Assembly (NCBI RefSeq): GCF_947497025.1
Contig: NZ_CANMFC010000002.1
Span: forward strand, 248,001 to 312,000
Reading direction: 5' to 3'
Length of the DNA stretch: 64,000 nt
Origin: an uncultured Kushneria sp.
Lineage (GTDB): Bacteria > Pseudomonadota > Gammaproteobacteria > Pseudomonadales > Halomonadaceae
The stretch's first letter is position 1. Each line of letters begins with the position of its first letter. Below, piece by piece: positions 56,907-64,000 of the stretch. The position numbers and the translations under genes were made by a program. Below the pieces are notes generated by a model that saw only the letters and a program-made list of their open reading frames with translations, ran no database searches and was not told where the DNA came from.

Positions 56907-57752
56907 TCATGCTGAGGCGTCCAAACCCTTGCCCTCCTTTCTTTTCACATTCTTCGACTGCTGATCATCCTCCAGCAGATCGGCCACCGAATCAAGTATC
57001 TCCTTCGGGCGAAACGGATAGCGCTCGACGGCCGCGCGATCGGCAATACCGGTCAGCACCAGTACGGTGTGCAGCCCGGCTTCTATGCCGGCGACGACAT
57101 CGGTATCCATGCGATCACCGATCATGCCCGTACGCAAAGAATGTGCGCCCAGCCTGTTGAGCGCCGAGCGAAACATCATCGGGTTGGGTTTGCCCACCAC
57201 ATAGGGTTCGCGTTTGGTGGCGCTGGTGATCAGGGCTGCCACGGCGCCGGTGGCCGGCAGCGGGCCTTCCCGACTGGGACTTGTGACATCGGGGTTGGTG
57301 ACAATAAAGCGCGCGCCGTCATTGATCAGGCGAATGGCCCGGGTAATGGCCTCGAACGAGTAGGTGCGGGTCTCGCCCAGCACCACATAGTCCGGGTCGG
57401 TATCGGTCATCACAAAACCTGCCTCGTGCATGGCGGTGGTAATACCGGCTTCACCGATCACAAAGGCCGAGCCGCCCGGCGATTGATCCTGTAAAAAGGC
57501 TGCTGTGGCCAGTGCCGAGGTCCAGAGCAGCTCTTCAGGCACGTCGATGCCGCTGCGTGCCAGGCGTGCACTGAGATCACGTGGGGTATAGATCGAGTTG
57601 TTGGTCAGCACCAGAAAGGGCTTTTGCTTCTCCCGCCACTGATTGATCAGCTCGGCGGCGCCCGGGATGGCCTTGTTCTCGTGCACCAGCACGCCATCCA
57701 TGTCGGTCAGCCAGCAATCGACGTCGCGTTCTATCTTCTTGCCTGTAGTCAA
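56907..57752 (-). CDS. HAD-IIA (NagD-like) phosphatase
   Basis: A 281-residue hydrolase with the HAD motif I DMDGVL near residue 20, motif II TNNS, and the C-terminal motif III/IV block VGKPNPMMF and GDRMDTDVVAGIEAGL. NagD-type enzymes dephosphorylate nucleotides or sugar phosphates. I place the start at the TTG at 57752, because GGGGGAG lies six bases before it; the ATG at 57788 has no binding site. Physiological substrate unknown. Confidence 0.85.
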   Translation of the reverse strand: MTTGKKIERDVDCWLTDMDGVLVHENKAIPGAAELINQWREKQKPFLVLTNNSIYTPRDLSARLARSGIDVPEELLWTSALATAAFLQDQSPGGSAFVIGEAGITTAMHEAGFVMTDTDPDYVVLGETRTYSFEAITRAIRLINDGARFIVTNPDVTSPSREGPLPATGAVAALITSATKREPYVVGKPNPMMFRSALNRLGAHSLRTGMIGDRMDTDVVAGIEAGLHTVLVLTGIADRAAVERYPFRPKEILDSVADLLEDDQQSKNVKRKEGKGLDASA

Positions 57753-58176
57753 AATTCGCTCCCCCGTATGGTTGGTAATCATCAGCATAGCGTTACACAG
57801 CGAGTCGTGTCCTTTTCAACGCTGGTTTCATGATGGCGCGATACCGACATGATACGGCTGGTATCGCCAGACAATGACAGATTATTGAGTGTTTCCCATC
57901 TTTATCCTTAACAACCACCCTGATTAAAAAACGTTGTTCATTTAATGATGCAATAAGGAAAGTAAAAGGTCTTTTTAATAAAGATTTAACAGGGCTCATT
58001 TTTTAATATTATCTTCATTTTAAAGCGGTTTTTTTTCGGAAATGTCCCTTGAATACTGGAACCAGTAGCTGACATCGTGGTCTTTTAACGCCAGTAAAAG
58101 AAACTTTGATGCGTTAATAAACCATTAATGATTGCGAGATATTGTCTCGCAATGGATGCCCTGACCAGGTGATGTG
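57753..58176. other. Long AT-rich spacer ahead of the glycosyltransferase gene
   Basis: This 424-bp region is the most A/T-rich stretch of the window, with several poly-T and poly-A runs near 57960-58040. It separates divergent genes and must carry both promoters. It ends in a perfect 9-bp hairpin just before the glycosyltransferase start (separate entry). No convincing gene is found. The composition suggests horizontally acquired or poorly constrained DNA. Confidence 0.55.
58131..58153 (+). promoter_or_regulatory. Perfect inverted repeat before the glycosyltransferase gene
   Basis: ATTGCGAGA and TCTCGCAAT flank a TATTG loop, ending 23 bp before the start codon and 13 bp before the AGGT of its binding site. 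As RNA it would be a 5' leader hairpin; as DNA an operator for a dimeric regulator. Confidence 0.5.
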
Positions 58177-59334
58177 ATGTCTCTGAAAACAGCGATTCGC
58201 ACCAACACAATGCTTAAAACACTCGCGCAGAGTATCGAAAGAAGGGCACGACGTTGCGTGACCTTTTTCATCACGAAATATCTTCAAAAAAACGAGACTG
58301 TTGACGCCGAAAATCTTCAGGGTCCTTTAAAAATACTGCTGGTGCGACCCAACTATCGCATTGGTAACGCACTGATCATGTCGCCTGTCATCGAGACCTT
58401 CCGACAGCGTTTCCCGGATGCAAGAATTGATCTTCTTGCCACGGACAGCACCCATTCTCTGTTTCGCCATCAGCGCGTGGATCGCGTTTTCACCCTGTCG
58501 CGTGATGCCATTGTGCGGCCGTGGCGCTTTCCCGCCATGATCCGGCACCTGCGCCAGGAAAAGTATGATCTGGCCGTACAGGCAGGTCCCAGCTCGCTGA
58601 CCGGGCTGATCTTCGTACGCTCCATTAATAGCCGCTACACCATGGGCAAGGCCAGGCGTGGTCAGCGCTGGTTCGATATCGAGGTCAGCGGCGAGCAGGC
58701 GCATGCCTATGACATACCGCAGATGTTTGCCAGGGCCCTTGGCTCGCCCTGTCGTGACCGCCCATCGATGATATTGAGCAATGGCGAGCGCAGTATCGGG
58801 CGCGGTGAACTCGAAGAACTCGGCATCGGCTTCGATGATGATGGCCAACCGACCCCCTTTGTGGCGCTGTTTGTGGGCGGGCATCTCGACAAGCGACTGC
58901 CGCTGAGCTTCTGGCAGGAGAGTATCAAGGCGCTGGAAGCGGCCGGACAGCGTTACGTGGTGTTTATGGGCCCCGAGGAGCTGCGCCATGCCCCGACGCT
59001 CGAGCGACAGATGGCCGACGGTCAATATGGCGCGCTCTGCCGGCCCCGACCGCTGCGTATCTTTGCCGCCATGCTGCATTACGCCCGCTATCTCGTCAGC
59101 CCGGACTCCGGACCGCTGCATATCGGCGCAGCGCTGGATGTACCGGTCATGGCGCTGGTCCAAAAGCGCAAGTCACTGAAGTTTGTTCCGCGAGGTCCGC
59201 TGGATATCGTGCTCTGGCAGCCGGATGCTCGGAAACTGCTGGACGCCGTCATTACGCCCGAGCCGTTTCAGGGACGTCGTGATATCGGCGCACTGGAGGC
59301 CGATATGGCGCCAGACATGGCGTTGACGTCCTGA
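58177..59334 (+). CDS. Glycosyltransferase family 9 (heptosyltransferase-like) protein
   Basis: A 385-residue GT-B enzyme. The N-terminal domain begins at about residue 50 (KILLVRPNYRIGNALIMSPVIETFRQRFPDA, the family 9 start), the C-terminal one with FVALFVGGHLDKRLP and the nucleotide-sugar site LVSPDSGPLHIGAALDVPV. Family 9 adds heptose or similar sugars to lipopolysaccharide cores. ATG at 58177 follows AGGT. An unusual ~50-residue basic N-terminal extension may bind membranes. Acceptor unknown. Confidence 0.85.
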   Translation: MSLKTAIRTNTMLKTLAQSIERRARRCVTFFITKYLQKNETVDAENLQGPLKILLVRPNYRIGNALIMSPVIETFRQRFPDARIDLLATDSTHSLFRHQRVDRVFTLSRDAIVRPWRFPAMIRHLRQEKYDLAVQAGPSSLTGLIFVRSINSRYTMGKARRGQRWFDIEVSGEQAHAYDIPQMFARALGSPCRDRPSMILSNGERSIGRGELEELGIGFDDDGQPTPFVALFVGGHLDKRLPLSFWQESIKALEAAGQRYVVFMGPEELRHAPTLERQMADGQYGALCRPRPLRIFAAMLHYARYLVSPDSGPLHIGAALDVPVMALVQKRKSLKFVPRGPLDIVLWQPDARKLLDAVITPEPFQGRRDIGALEADMAPDMALTS

Positions 59335-59386
59335 CGGTCCGGTCATCCCGGCCACTCGCCTTTTAAAGGTCATTGACCCTGCAGGG

Positions 59387-60289
59387 TCATTCGGCTCGCG
59401 AGGCGGCCGCCGCCCGGCGGCCGCGGGACTTTCGCAGTCCCAGCCAGCCATTGCTCAGCAGCGTGACCAGCGTCAGCAGCCCGCCGTAGAGGGTGGCCTC
59501 CGGCGGATTCTCGCCGAGCAGCCACCAGACCCATAGCGTGCCAAGAATCGCCTCGATCAGATAGAAAAGCGCTACCTCGGCGGAGGGCAGATAACGGGTG
59601 GCATTGTTGATCAGCGCCGTGGCCAGCGGCATCTGGATCAGCCCCATGACCGCAAGTACAGCGTAGCTCTGTGTGTCCAGCGCCAACGGTGTGGCCATGG
59701 GCCAGGCCACCACGGCCGTGATCACACCGCCGCCGGCAATCAGGGGAAGGCGGTCCAGTGCCTGGTAGCGTCGCAGCAGGGTCAGATTGGCACCGACCGC
59801 CATGGCGGCGCCGAGGGCGTAGACATCTCCCAAAAGGCCGTCACCGGTCAGTGATCCCGCAAAGACGATCACCAGCCCCAGCATGGCCAGGCCGATGGCG
59901 ATCCAGGTGCGCGCGGCCACCCGCTCCTTTAGGAAAAGTCGAGTGAAAAGGGCCGCAAACAGCGGCGCCGTGCTCAGAATTACCACCACGTTGGCCACGC
60001 GGGTATGCATGACTGCCATCACGAATAACAGCGAGGTCACCGCCAGCAGTCCGGCGGAGAGCAGCGATACCCTGCGATGGGCATTCAGTGTGGCCAGTCG
60101 CCGGCGCTGACAGTAGAAAAGTCCCATGACGATGGCCATGAACGCCCCGCGCCAGAAGGCAATATTCCAGCCGTCGGTGTCCGCCAGCCGTACCAGCAGG
60201 CTATCGAAACTCAGCACGACGATGCCGACGGTAGCCAGCAGCAGCCCACGCGAGTGACGGGCGGCGGCCTCATGGGGTGTGGTGATCAT
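59387..60289 (-). CDS. EamA-family (drug/metabolite) transporter
   Basis: A 300-residue membrane protein with ten helices in two EamA repeats: the first near residues 15-140 (LLVRLADTDGWNIAFWRGAF), the second near 150-290 (AEVALFYLIEAILGTLWVWWLLGE). Such proteins export amino acids or metabolites. ATG at 60289 follows AGGAG. Its first 20 bp overlap the end of the ferredoxin remnant ORF. Substrate unknown. Confidence 0.85.
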   Translation of the reverse strand: MITTPHEAAARHSRGLLLATVGIVVLSFDSLLVRLADTDGWNIAFWRGAFMAIVMGLFYCQRRRLATLNAHRRVSLLSAGLLAVTSLLFVMAVMHTRVANVVVILSTAPLFAALFTRLFLKERVAARTWIAIGLAMLGLVIVFAGSLTGDGLLGDVYALGAAMAVGANLTLLRRYQALDRLPLIAGGGVITAVVAWPMATPLALDTQSYAVLAVMGLIQMPLATALINNATRYLPSAEVALFYLIEAILGTLWVWWLLGENPPEATLYGGLLTLVTLLSNGWLGLRKSRGRRAAAASRAE

Positions 60290-60551
60290 GGCAAGTATCT
60301 CCTTCACGACAGCGCTGGCATACGTACTGTCGTCTCTCTAATGCGTCCGAATGCACAGGGTGGGTAAACAGGGTGGGTAAAAAGCTGCGCCGGGTCTCGG
60401 GGAAGGCGCCGTGATCGTGATAGAGCACCCGGGTGCGAAATACGCCCAGCTCGATATCATTTTCGACCTTGCAGGCGACCGAGCAGGCGTGACAGCCGAT
60501 ACAGCGCTCAAGGTCGACGGCCATCTGCCAGTGCGGTGATGGGGTGGTCAT
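60270..60551 (-). pseudogene. Remnant of a 4Fe-4S dicluster (DmsB-type) subunit, frameshifted by a 13-bp duplication
   Basis: The first ~58 residues match the start of molybdoenzyme iron-sulfur subunits (DmsB/PsrB-like): HWQMAVDLERCIGCHACSVACKVEN, then VLYHDHGAFPETRRSFLPTL. A full subunit is about 200 residues with four cysteine clusters. After FLPTL a 13-bp tandem duplication shifts the frame. Removing one copy restores the conserved cysteine (FLPTLC) but a stop follows after four more codons, so the rest was also lost. No molybdoenzyme gene is nearby. Best read as a decayed fragment. Confidence 0.75.
60356..60381. repeat. Perfect 13-bp tandem duplication inside the ferredoxin remnant
   Basis: CAGGGTGGGTAAA occurs twice back to back (60356-60368 and 60369-60381). 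Thirteen is not a multiple of three, so it changes the reading frame of the remnant at a point where a conserved cysteine is expected. It looks like a replication slippage event. Confidence 0.9.
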
Positions 60552-60719
60552 GGGCGATGGCCTGTTGCAGAACTCGTTTGAACACTCGAAACAGAAATCT
60601 TATCTGGGGTCGGCGCTAAAAAAGCAGAATTTAATGTAAATTCTTGTATCACATGGCCTGACTGTTGTCGGCACGCGCAGGCTGCGACAATGACGGATCA
60701 TCATTGTCAGGAGATCCCC

Positions 60720-61148
60720 ATGACCGAGCTTGCGCCGCTTCCCGAAAGCCTTCGCCAACAGCTTGTCGCCGTGCGCGATAACGCCTATGCGCCCTATTCG
60801 AACCATCCGGTCGGGGCGCTTTTGATCAGTGACAGCGGCACCGTCTACACCGGCTGCAATGTCGAAAGCGCCAACTACAAGGGCCTTTGTGCCGAAGCCG
60901 GCGCGATTGCGGCCATGGTGGCTCACGGTGAGCGCGAGATAAAAAGCATTCATGTCATCGGTCCGGGAGATGGACTCTGCACTCCTTGCGGTGACTGTCG
61001 TCAGCGCATTCGCGAGTTCGCCGCCCCCGATACCGAGATCGTGGTGGTCAACGCCGAGGGTCTGCCGCTCAAGCGCTACGACATGGAAACCCTGTTGCCG
61101 GACTCCTTTGGGCCGGAAAATCTTGGTAAACCCTCCAGGATGGCGTAG
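60720..61148 (+). CDS. cdd: Cytidine deaminase
   Basis: It deaminates cytidine and deoxycytidine to uridine forms for salvage. This is the short homotetrameric class, 142 residues: the zinc ligands C57, C90 and C93 and the proton-shuttle E59 lie in GLCAEAGA and CTPCGDC. The canonical CAERxA reads CAEAGA, losing the usual arginine, a modest deviation. ATG at 60720 follows AGGAG. The stop TAG overlaps the next gene's GTG by one base. Confidence 0.93.
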   Translation: MTELAPLPESLRQQLVAVRDNAYAPYSNHPVGALLISDSGTVYTGCNVESANYKGLCAEAGAIAAMVAHGEREIKSIHVIGPGDGLCTPCGDCRQRIREFAAPDTEIVVVNAEGLPLKRYDMETLLPDSFGPENLGKPSRMA

Positions 61149-61726
61149 TGAGCGCTGCCAGTGATGGCCAGCGCGTGCAGCGCGAGGTGGTCTGGACCGG
61201 CTGGGATCATCAGGGCAGCGAGCATCTGCAACTGCGGATCGAAGGTGACGGCGTCAGGGTTGAAAGCCGGATCGAAGGCGGCCATGACGACGCCTTTCGG
61301 CAACTGAGCTATCAGCTGTGGCTGGACCCGGAGTGGCGAGTGCGCCGGATGGCGGCCCGGCTGGACGATGGCCGTGAACGCCGTCTGGTCACCGACGGGG
61401 CTGGTCACTGGTGGTGCGACGAACACGGGCTGCTGTCATCGCTGACAGGCTGTCTCGATATCGATATTGCAGCCACACCCTTCACCAATACGCTGCCCAT
61501 TCGACGGCTGGGCCTGAGCAGCGGAGAATCAGCCAGTCTGACGGTGGCGCTGCTGTCCATACCGTCACTGGCCCTTAATGCCGTTCGACAGCGCTACACG
61601 CGTCTGTCCTCACGGGGCTGGCGTTATGAGGGGCTCGATAGCGGCTTTACGGCACAGCTGGATGTCGATGATCAGGGGCTGGTGCTGGATTACCCCGAGA
61701 CCTTTAGACGAAGGCGCCCGTGCTGA
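61148..61726 (+). CDS. Putative glycolipid-binding family protein (PF06475-like)
   Basis: A 192-residue protein with the family's VVWTGWDHQGSEHLQLR opening and a C-terminal LPIRRLGL... WRYEGLDSGFTAQLDVD region. The fold is a beta-barrel-type domain, and binding to glycolipids is suggested only by family name. It starts within the cdd stop codon, so it is translated with cytidine deaminase. I cannot suggest a biochemical link. GTG start at 61148. Confidence 0.75.
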   Translation: MSAASDGQRVQREVVWTGWDHQGSEHLQLRIEGDGVRVESRIEGGHDDAFRQLSYQLWLDPEWRVRRMAARLDDGRERRLVTDGAGHWWCDEHGLLSSLTGCLDIDIAATPFTNTLPIRRLGLSSGESASLTVALLSIPSLALNAVRQRYTRLSSRGWRYEGLDSGFTAQLDVDDQGLVLDYPETFRRRRPC

Positions 61727-62082
61727 ATCCTTTTCCTGAGTGGCCCACCGAGTAAAAAAACAGTGTTGTACAAGTTGCGGCAAACATGAACAGGATTTCA
61801 GCGCCATATCATCAATCTGTCATGCAAAAATGCTGTCCTGGCCCGGGTTTAACGGTTACAAAAAATTATAATGTACAAGCCTTGTACATCGCTCGGCGCT
61901 ATGCCAGAGTGTGTCTACACGGTCAGCAGGGACGCTGACCCGGGTTGACAGGAACGTTGATCCGAGCGGCGAGGAACGCCACGGCAGGGATGCCGCAGTA
62001 GTTGGCCAGGATGGCCAGGGCAAGGATTGCAACATTTACCGGCCAGGAAGGCCGGTCACATGACCAGGGAAGGACACAAGCC
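61727..62082. other. Intergenic region containing a strong promoter and a TGTACAAG palindrome
   Basis: This 356-bp spacer leads to the four-cysteine protein gene. It contains TTGTACAAG at 61766-61774, a perfect TATAAT at 61867-61872, and a 19-bp palindrome that begins at the last bases of that -10 box. Downstream (61990-62070) are repeated GGCCAGG words that may form leader structure. No other gene is seen. Confidence 0.6.
61867..61889 (+). promoter_or_regulatory. TATAAT box overlapped by a perfect 19-bp palindrome (ATGTACAAG-C-CTTGTACAT)
   Basis: TATAAT at 61867-61872 shares its last two bases with the palindrome at 61871-61889, so the palindrome covers the expected transcription start. A repressor bound there would block initiation. 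The half site TGTACAAG also occurs about 100 bp upstream (61767-61774). No clear -35 element is seen. The promoter points at the small four-cysteine protein gene, about 190 bp downstream. Confidence 0.65.
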
Positions 62083-62334
62083 ATGACACATTACATCTCA
62101 TGCACACGCTGTGGTCACGATCAACAGGCACCGATGGACACCTGCAATGAGTGGGATGAAATTACCTGCTCTGAATGTGGCGAGTTTCTGGATACGGTAG
62201 GTCACTGGAACGACCTTCACTCTCCGTCCTTCGCCATGCAGACGCTGAACAAGTCCAGAACGCTGACACTCATGATGGCCCGCGAGAGCCGCCCCATCAA
62301 TGATCAGCAGATCGGTCACCGTGCCTCTGCCTGA
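62083..62334 (+). CDS. Small four-cysteine, zinc-ribbon-like protein
   Basis: I do not recognise the family. The 83-residue protein has two C-x-x-C pairs (C7, C10 and C29, C32) that would form a zinc ribbon, with an acidic segment between them and a basic, polar tail that ends NDQQIGHRASA. ATG at 62083 is preceded by GGGAAGG. It lies behind a long, probably regulated leader and ahead of a terminator, so it is a complete single-gene unit. A DNA- or RNA-binding or metal-linked function is possible, not shown. Confidence 0.75.
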   Translation: MTHYISCTRCGHDQQAPMDTCNEWDEITCSECGEFLDTVGHWNDLHSPSFAMQTLNKSRTLTLMMARESRPINDQQIGHRASA

Positions 62335-62361
62335 TAAATGGCTGACGCCACAGACATTGTG

Positions 62362-62390
62362 AAATGCCGCCTCTTGAGGCGGCATTTTTA
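62362..62390 (+). terminator. Rho-independent terminator after the four-cysteine protein gene
   Basis: AAATGCCGCCT / AGGCGGCATTT with a CTTG loop and a following TTTTTA. It is 28 bp beyond the stop codon. Confidence 0.88.
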
Positions 62391-62520
62391 TGCCTGCTTC
62401 CGGGGCCGTTTTGCTTTCTGACGCTTTTTACCCGGAGATGCGGGGCTGATTCTCCGGCTGAAACGCCCGACCATGGGCCGGGCGATATCCGCTGAGGTCA
62501 CCAGGGCCTGGAAGGTGGGC

Positions 62521-62913
62521 CTAAAAGATGATCGGCAGAATCACCAGTATGAGCCCGAGCAGGCTGACGCCCCAGACCATCGATCGCACATAGGGAATCC
62601 CCATGGCGTAGAGGGGAACGTAGGCAATACGTGCCAGGAAATAGAGCCACGCGCCCCAGGCCGTCATCGCTCCTTCCTGTCCACCCACATGCGCAATCAG
62701 GATGGCGCCGATAAACAGCGGCAGGGTTTCAAACAGGTTCTTCTGAGCCCGAAACAGCCGGCCGGTGATCACGCCCATTGGCGGGCCTTCCTTGTCGCGT
62801 GGGCCGGCGTTGTAGTCAAGGCCGGTCTCGCGATTGCGATACATCGCAGGCAGCAGGATCTGGACAATGGCAAGCACCAGTGTCCAGCCCAGCAGATAGA
62901 GTTCCATGGTCAT
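62521..62913 (-). CDS. MAPEG-family membrane protein
   Basis: A 130-residue protein with four membrane helices and the MAPEG motif GRLFRAQKNLFETLPLF. Eukaryotic MAPEG members use glutathione; bacterial ones are mostly uncharacterised. ATG at 62913 follows GGGAG; the frame extends to 62973 without support. It diverges from the GFA-family gene, another glutathione-linked family, which may be meaningful or chance. Confidence 0.85.
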   Translation of the reverse strand: MTMELYLLGWTLVLAIVQILLPAMYRNRETGLDYNAGPRDKEGPPMGVITGRLFRAQKNLFETLPLFIGAILIAHVGGQEGAMTAWGAWLYFLARIAYVPLYAMGIPYVRSMVWGVSLLGLILVILPIIF

Positions 62914-63174
62914 GCGCGACTCCCGAAGCGATCTGAAGGATATCTCCCTTCCAGCGTAGCAGGCCGCCGGCATACGGGCGCCGTCGTGATAAGAAAGTGC
63001 ATGACGCGTTTATCGTTTTAAACGAATATGAGACTCGCTTATTCATCATGCCTGATCTAATGGGGTTAACGTCGTGATAGGGTGCTGGACCAGCATCGTC
63101 ACAAGCGTCACAACAGCAGACGCTGATGACCGACAACATCACGGGGCAATGCATTCACAGGGAGGAGAGAAATC

Positions 63175-63597
63175 ATGACCGAGATTACGGAAAGGGCGGG
63201 GGGCTGTCTGTGTGGGCAGGTGCGCTTTACGGTTCGCCATGGCGGCGAAGTGCATGTCTGTCACTGCTCCCTGTGTCGCAAGGCCACGGGCGGGCCCATG
63301 CTGGCCGTGATCTGTGACGGGGAGCCGGTTTTTGACGACGCCTCGCCGGTCGGCATTTATCACTCCTCCGAGCAGGGCGAGCGCGGCTTTTGCCTGCGCT
63401 GCGGCAGCCAACTCTATTTTCGCCACACGCCGGACAATGCCTACGCGTTCACGGCCGGCACCTTTGATGACCAGTCACCCATGGTCATGACCGAAGAAAT
63501 CTACATCAAGGACAAGCCCGGTTTTTACGATTTTGCCAACGAAACGCGGCGCTACTCGCAGGACGTGGACAGCGACCCTGTTCCACGCCAGGGCTAG
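63175..63597 (+). CDS. GFA/CENP-V family zinc-binding protein
   Basis: A 140-residue protein with the seven conserved cysteines of the glutathione-dependent formaldehyde-activating family: C11, C13, C29, C31, C34, C72 and C75 (GCLCGQVRFTV, CHCSLCRK, FCLRCGS). Members bind zinc; the name comes from Paracoccus Gfa, whose role in formaldehyde oxidation is disputed. ATG at 63175 follows GGAGGAGAG. It converges on a dehydrogenase gene. Confidence 0.9.
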   Translation: MTEITERAGGCLCGQVRFTVRHGGEVHVCHCSLCRKATGGPMLAVICDGEPVFDDASPVGIYHSSEQGERGFCLRCGSQLYFRHTPDNAYAFTAGTFDDQSPMVMTEEIYIKDKPGFYDFANETRRYSQDVDSDPVPRQG

Positions 63598-63613
63598 CCG
63601 CACCGCTGCCTGA

Positions 63614-64000
63614 TTACAGGCGCCTGATCGGTGTGCCCGAAAGCCAGGCCTCGATGTTTTCGATGGCCTGGCCGAACCAGGTGCGGTAGTTGGTATCGCT
63701 GACGTAGCCCAGATGCGGCGTGGCCAGAACGTTGGGCAGCCGGCGCAGAGGGTGATCAAGCGGCAGGGGTTCCTGTTCGAATACATCCAGCCCAGCGCCT
63801 TTGATCCGACCTTCCTTCAGGGCATCGATCAACGCGGTTTGATCGACAATGTCGGCGCGTGACGTGTTGATCAAAAGCGATGAGGGCGACATCCACTCAA
63901 GCGCCTGACGGTCGATCAGGTGATGGGTACGCGCACTCAGCACCAGGTGGATCGAGATGATATCGCTGGCGCCCATCAGCGCCTTTTTCGACTCGGCAAA
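63614..64000 (-). CDS. D-2-hydroxyacid dehydrogenase family protein (C-terminal part)
   Basis: The frame runs off the right edge, so only the last ~128 residues are present. They contain the end of the NAD-binding domain and catalytic residues: arginine in INTSRADIVDQTALIDAL, glutamate in GLDVFEQEPLP and histidine in ATPHLGYVS. Substrate is not predictable without the N-terminus; the sequence resembles the PGDH/hydroxypyruvate reductase group. Confidence 0.88.
   Translation of the reverse strand, partial: FAESKKALMGASDIISIHLVLSARTHHLIDRQALEWMSPSSLLINTSRADIVDQTALIDALKEGRIKGAGLDVFEQEPLPLDHPLRRLPNVLATPHLGYVSDTNYRTWFGQAIENIEAWLSGTPIRRL

Noticed and set aside
62473-63021. 182-codon plus-strand frame across the MAPEG gene
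   Set aside because: Antisense to the MAPEG gene, which has the clear GRLFRAQKNLFETLP motif.

Overview
This 64 kb window is a GC-rich, densely packed chromosomal segment of a gammaproteobacterium. The gene content points to the family Halomonadaceae (Halomonas, Kushneria, Chromohalobacter): the rpmH-rnpA-yidC / dnaA-dnaN-recF-gyrB arrangement, a PqiABC operon, a Pseudomonas-type glucose ABC importer, and the general protein style. That placement is inference from protein resemblance, not from a search. I saw no rRNA or tRNA genes, CRISPR array, insertion sequence, integrase or prophage gene. The window is mostly core chromosome around the replication origin, with small accessory modules.

Layout. 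0-9 kb: the 3' part of a kinase/ATPase gene; a beta-carbonic anhydrase plus SulP transporter pair bracketed by two related CsgD/LuxR-type regulators; rdgB-hemW; an OmpA-type lipoprotein; rlmJ. 9-17 kb: pqiABC (minus strand, with what looks like an AUC start codon on pqiA), an MdlA/MdlB-type ABC exporter pair and a cation diffusion facilitator. 17-30 kb: a lipoate ligase with reversed domain order, an MFS exporter, phzF-like gene, mnmE, a flavin reductase, pgm, nadCA, a Tat-exported aldo/keto reductase with a small membrane protein, and an NrtR-like regulator. This block separates mnmE from yidC.

30-39 kb: the origin region. yidC, rnpA and rpmH run leftward; dnaA, dnaN, recF and gyrB run rightward. 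A cluster of DnaA boxes between rpmH and dnaA is the best oriC candidate. yidD is absent from its usual place between rnpA and yidC.

39-54 kb: a stand-alone C39-like cysteine peptidase divergent from a MerR/carboxymuconolactone-decarboxylase pair that has a textbook 19-bp-spacer MerR promoter; an exonuclease and an arginase-fold protein with altered metal ligands; a glucose-type ABC importer (four genes); a PRISE-like reductase; and a GABA catabolic unit (GabR-like MocR regulator divergent from amino-acid permease-gabD-gabT).

54-64 kb: ribokinase, pirin, then an AT-richer stretch (about 55.5-58.2 kb) with an acyltransferase, a HAD phosphatase and a family 9 glycosyltransferase, suggesting acquired surface-polysaccharide functions. 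After that come an EamA exporter, a wrecked ferredoxin-type subunit fragment carrying a 13-bp tandem duplication, cdd with a glycolipid-binding-like gene, a small four-cysteine protein behind a striking TGTACAAG palindrome, MAPEG and GFA family genes, and the end of a D-2-hydroxyacid dehydrogenase.

No single locus here is clearly a new system. The best leads are the regulator-bracketed carbonic anhydrase/SulP locus, the palindrome-controlled four-cysteine protein, the arginase-fold protein lacking canonical ligands, the GTGGT repeats at the GABA locus, and the apparent AUC start of pqiA.
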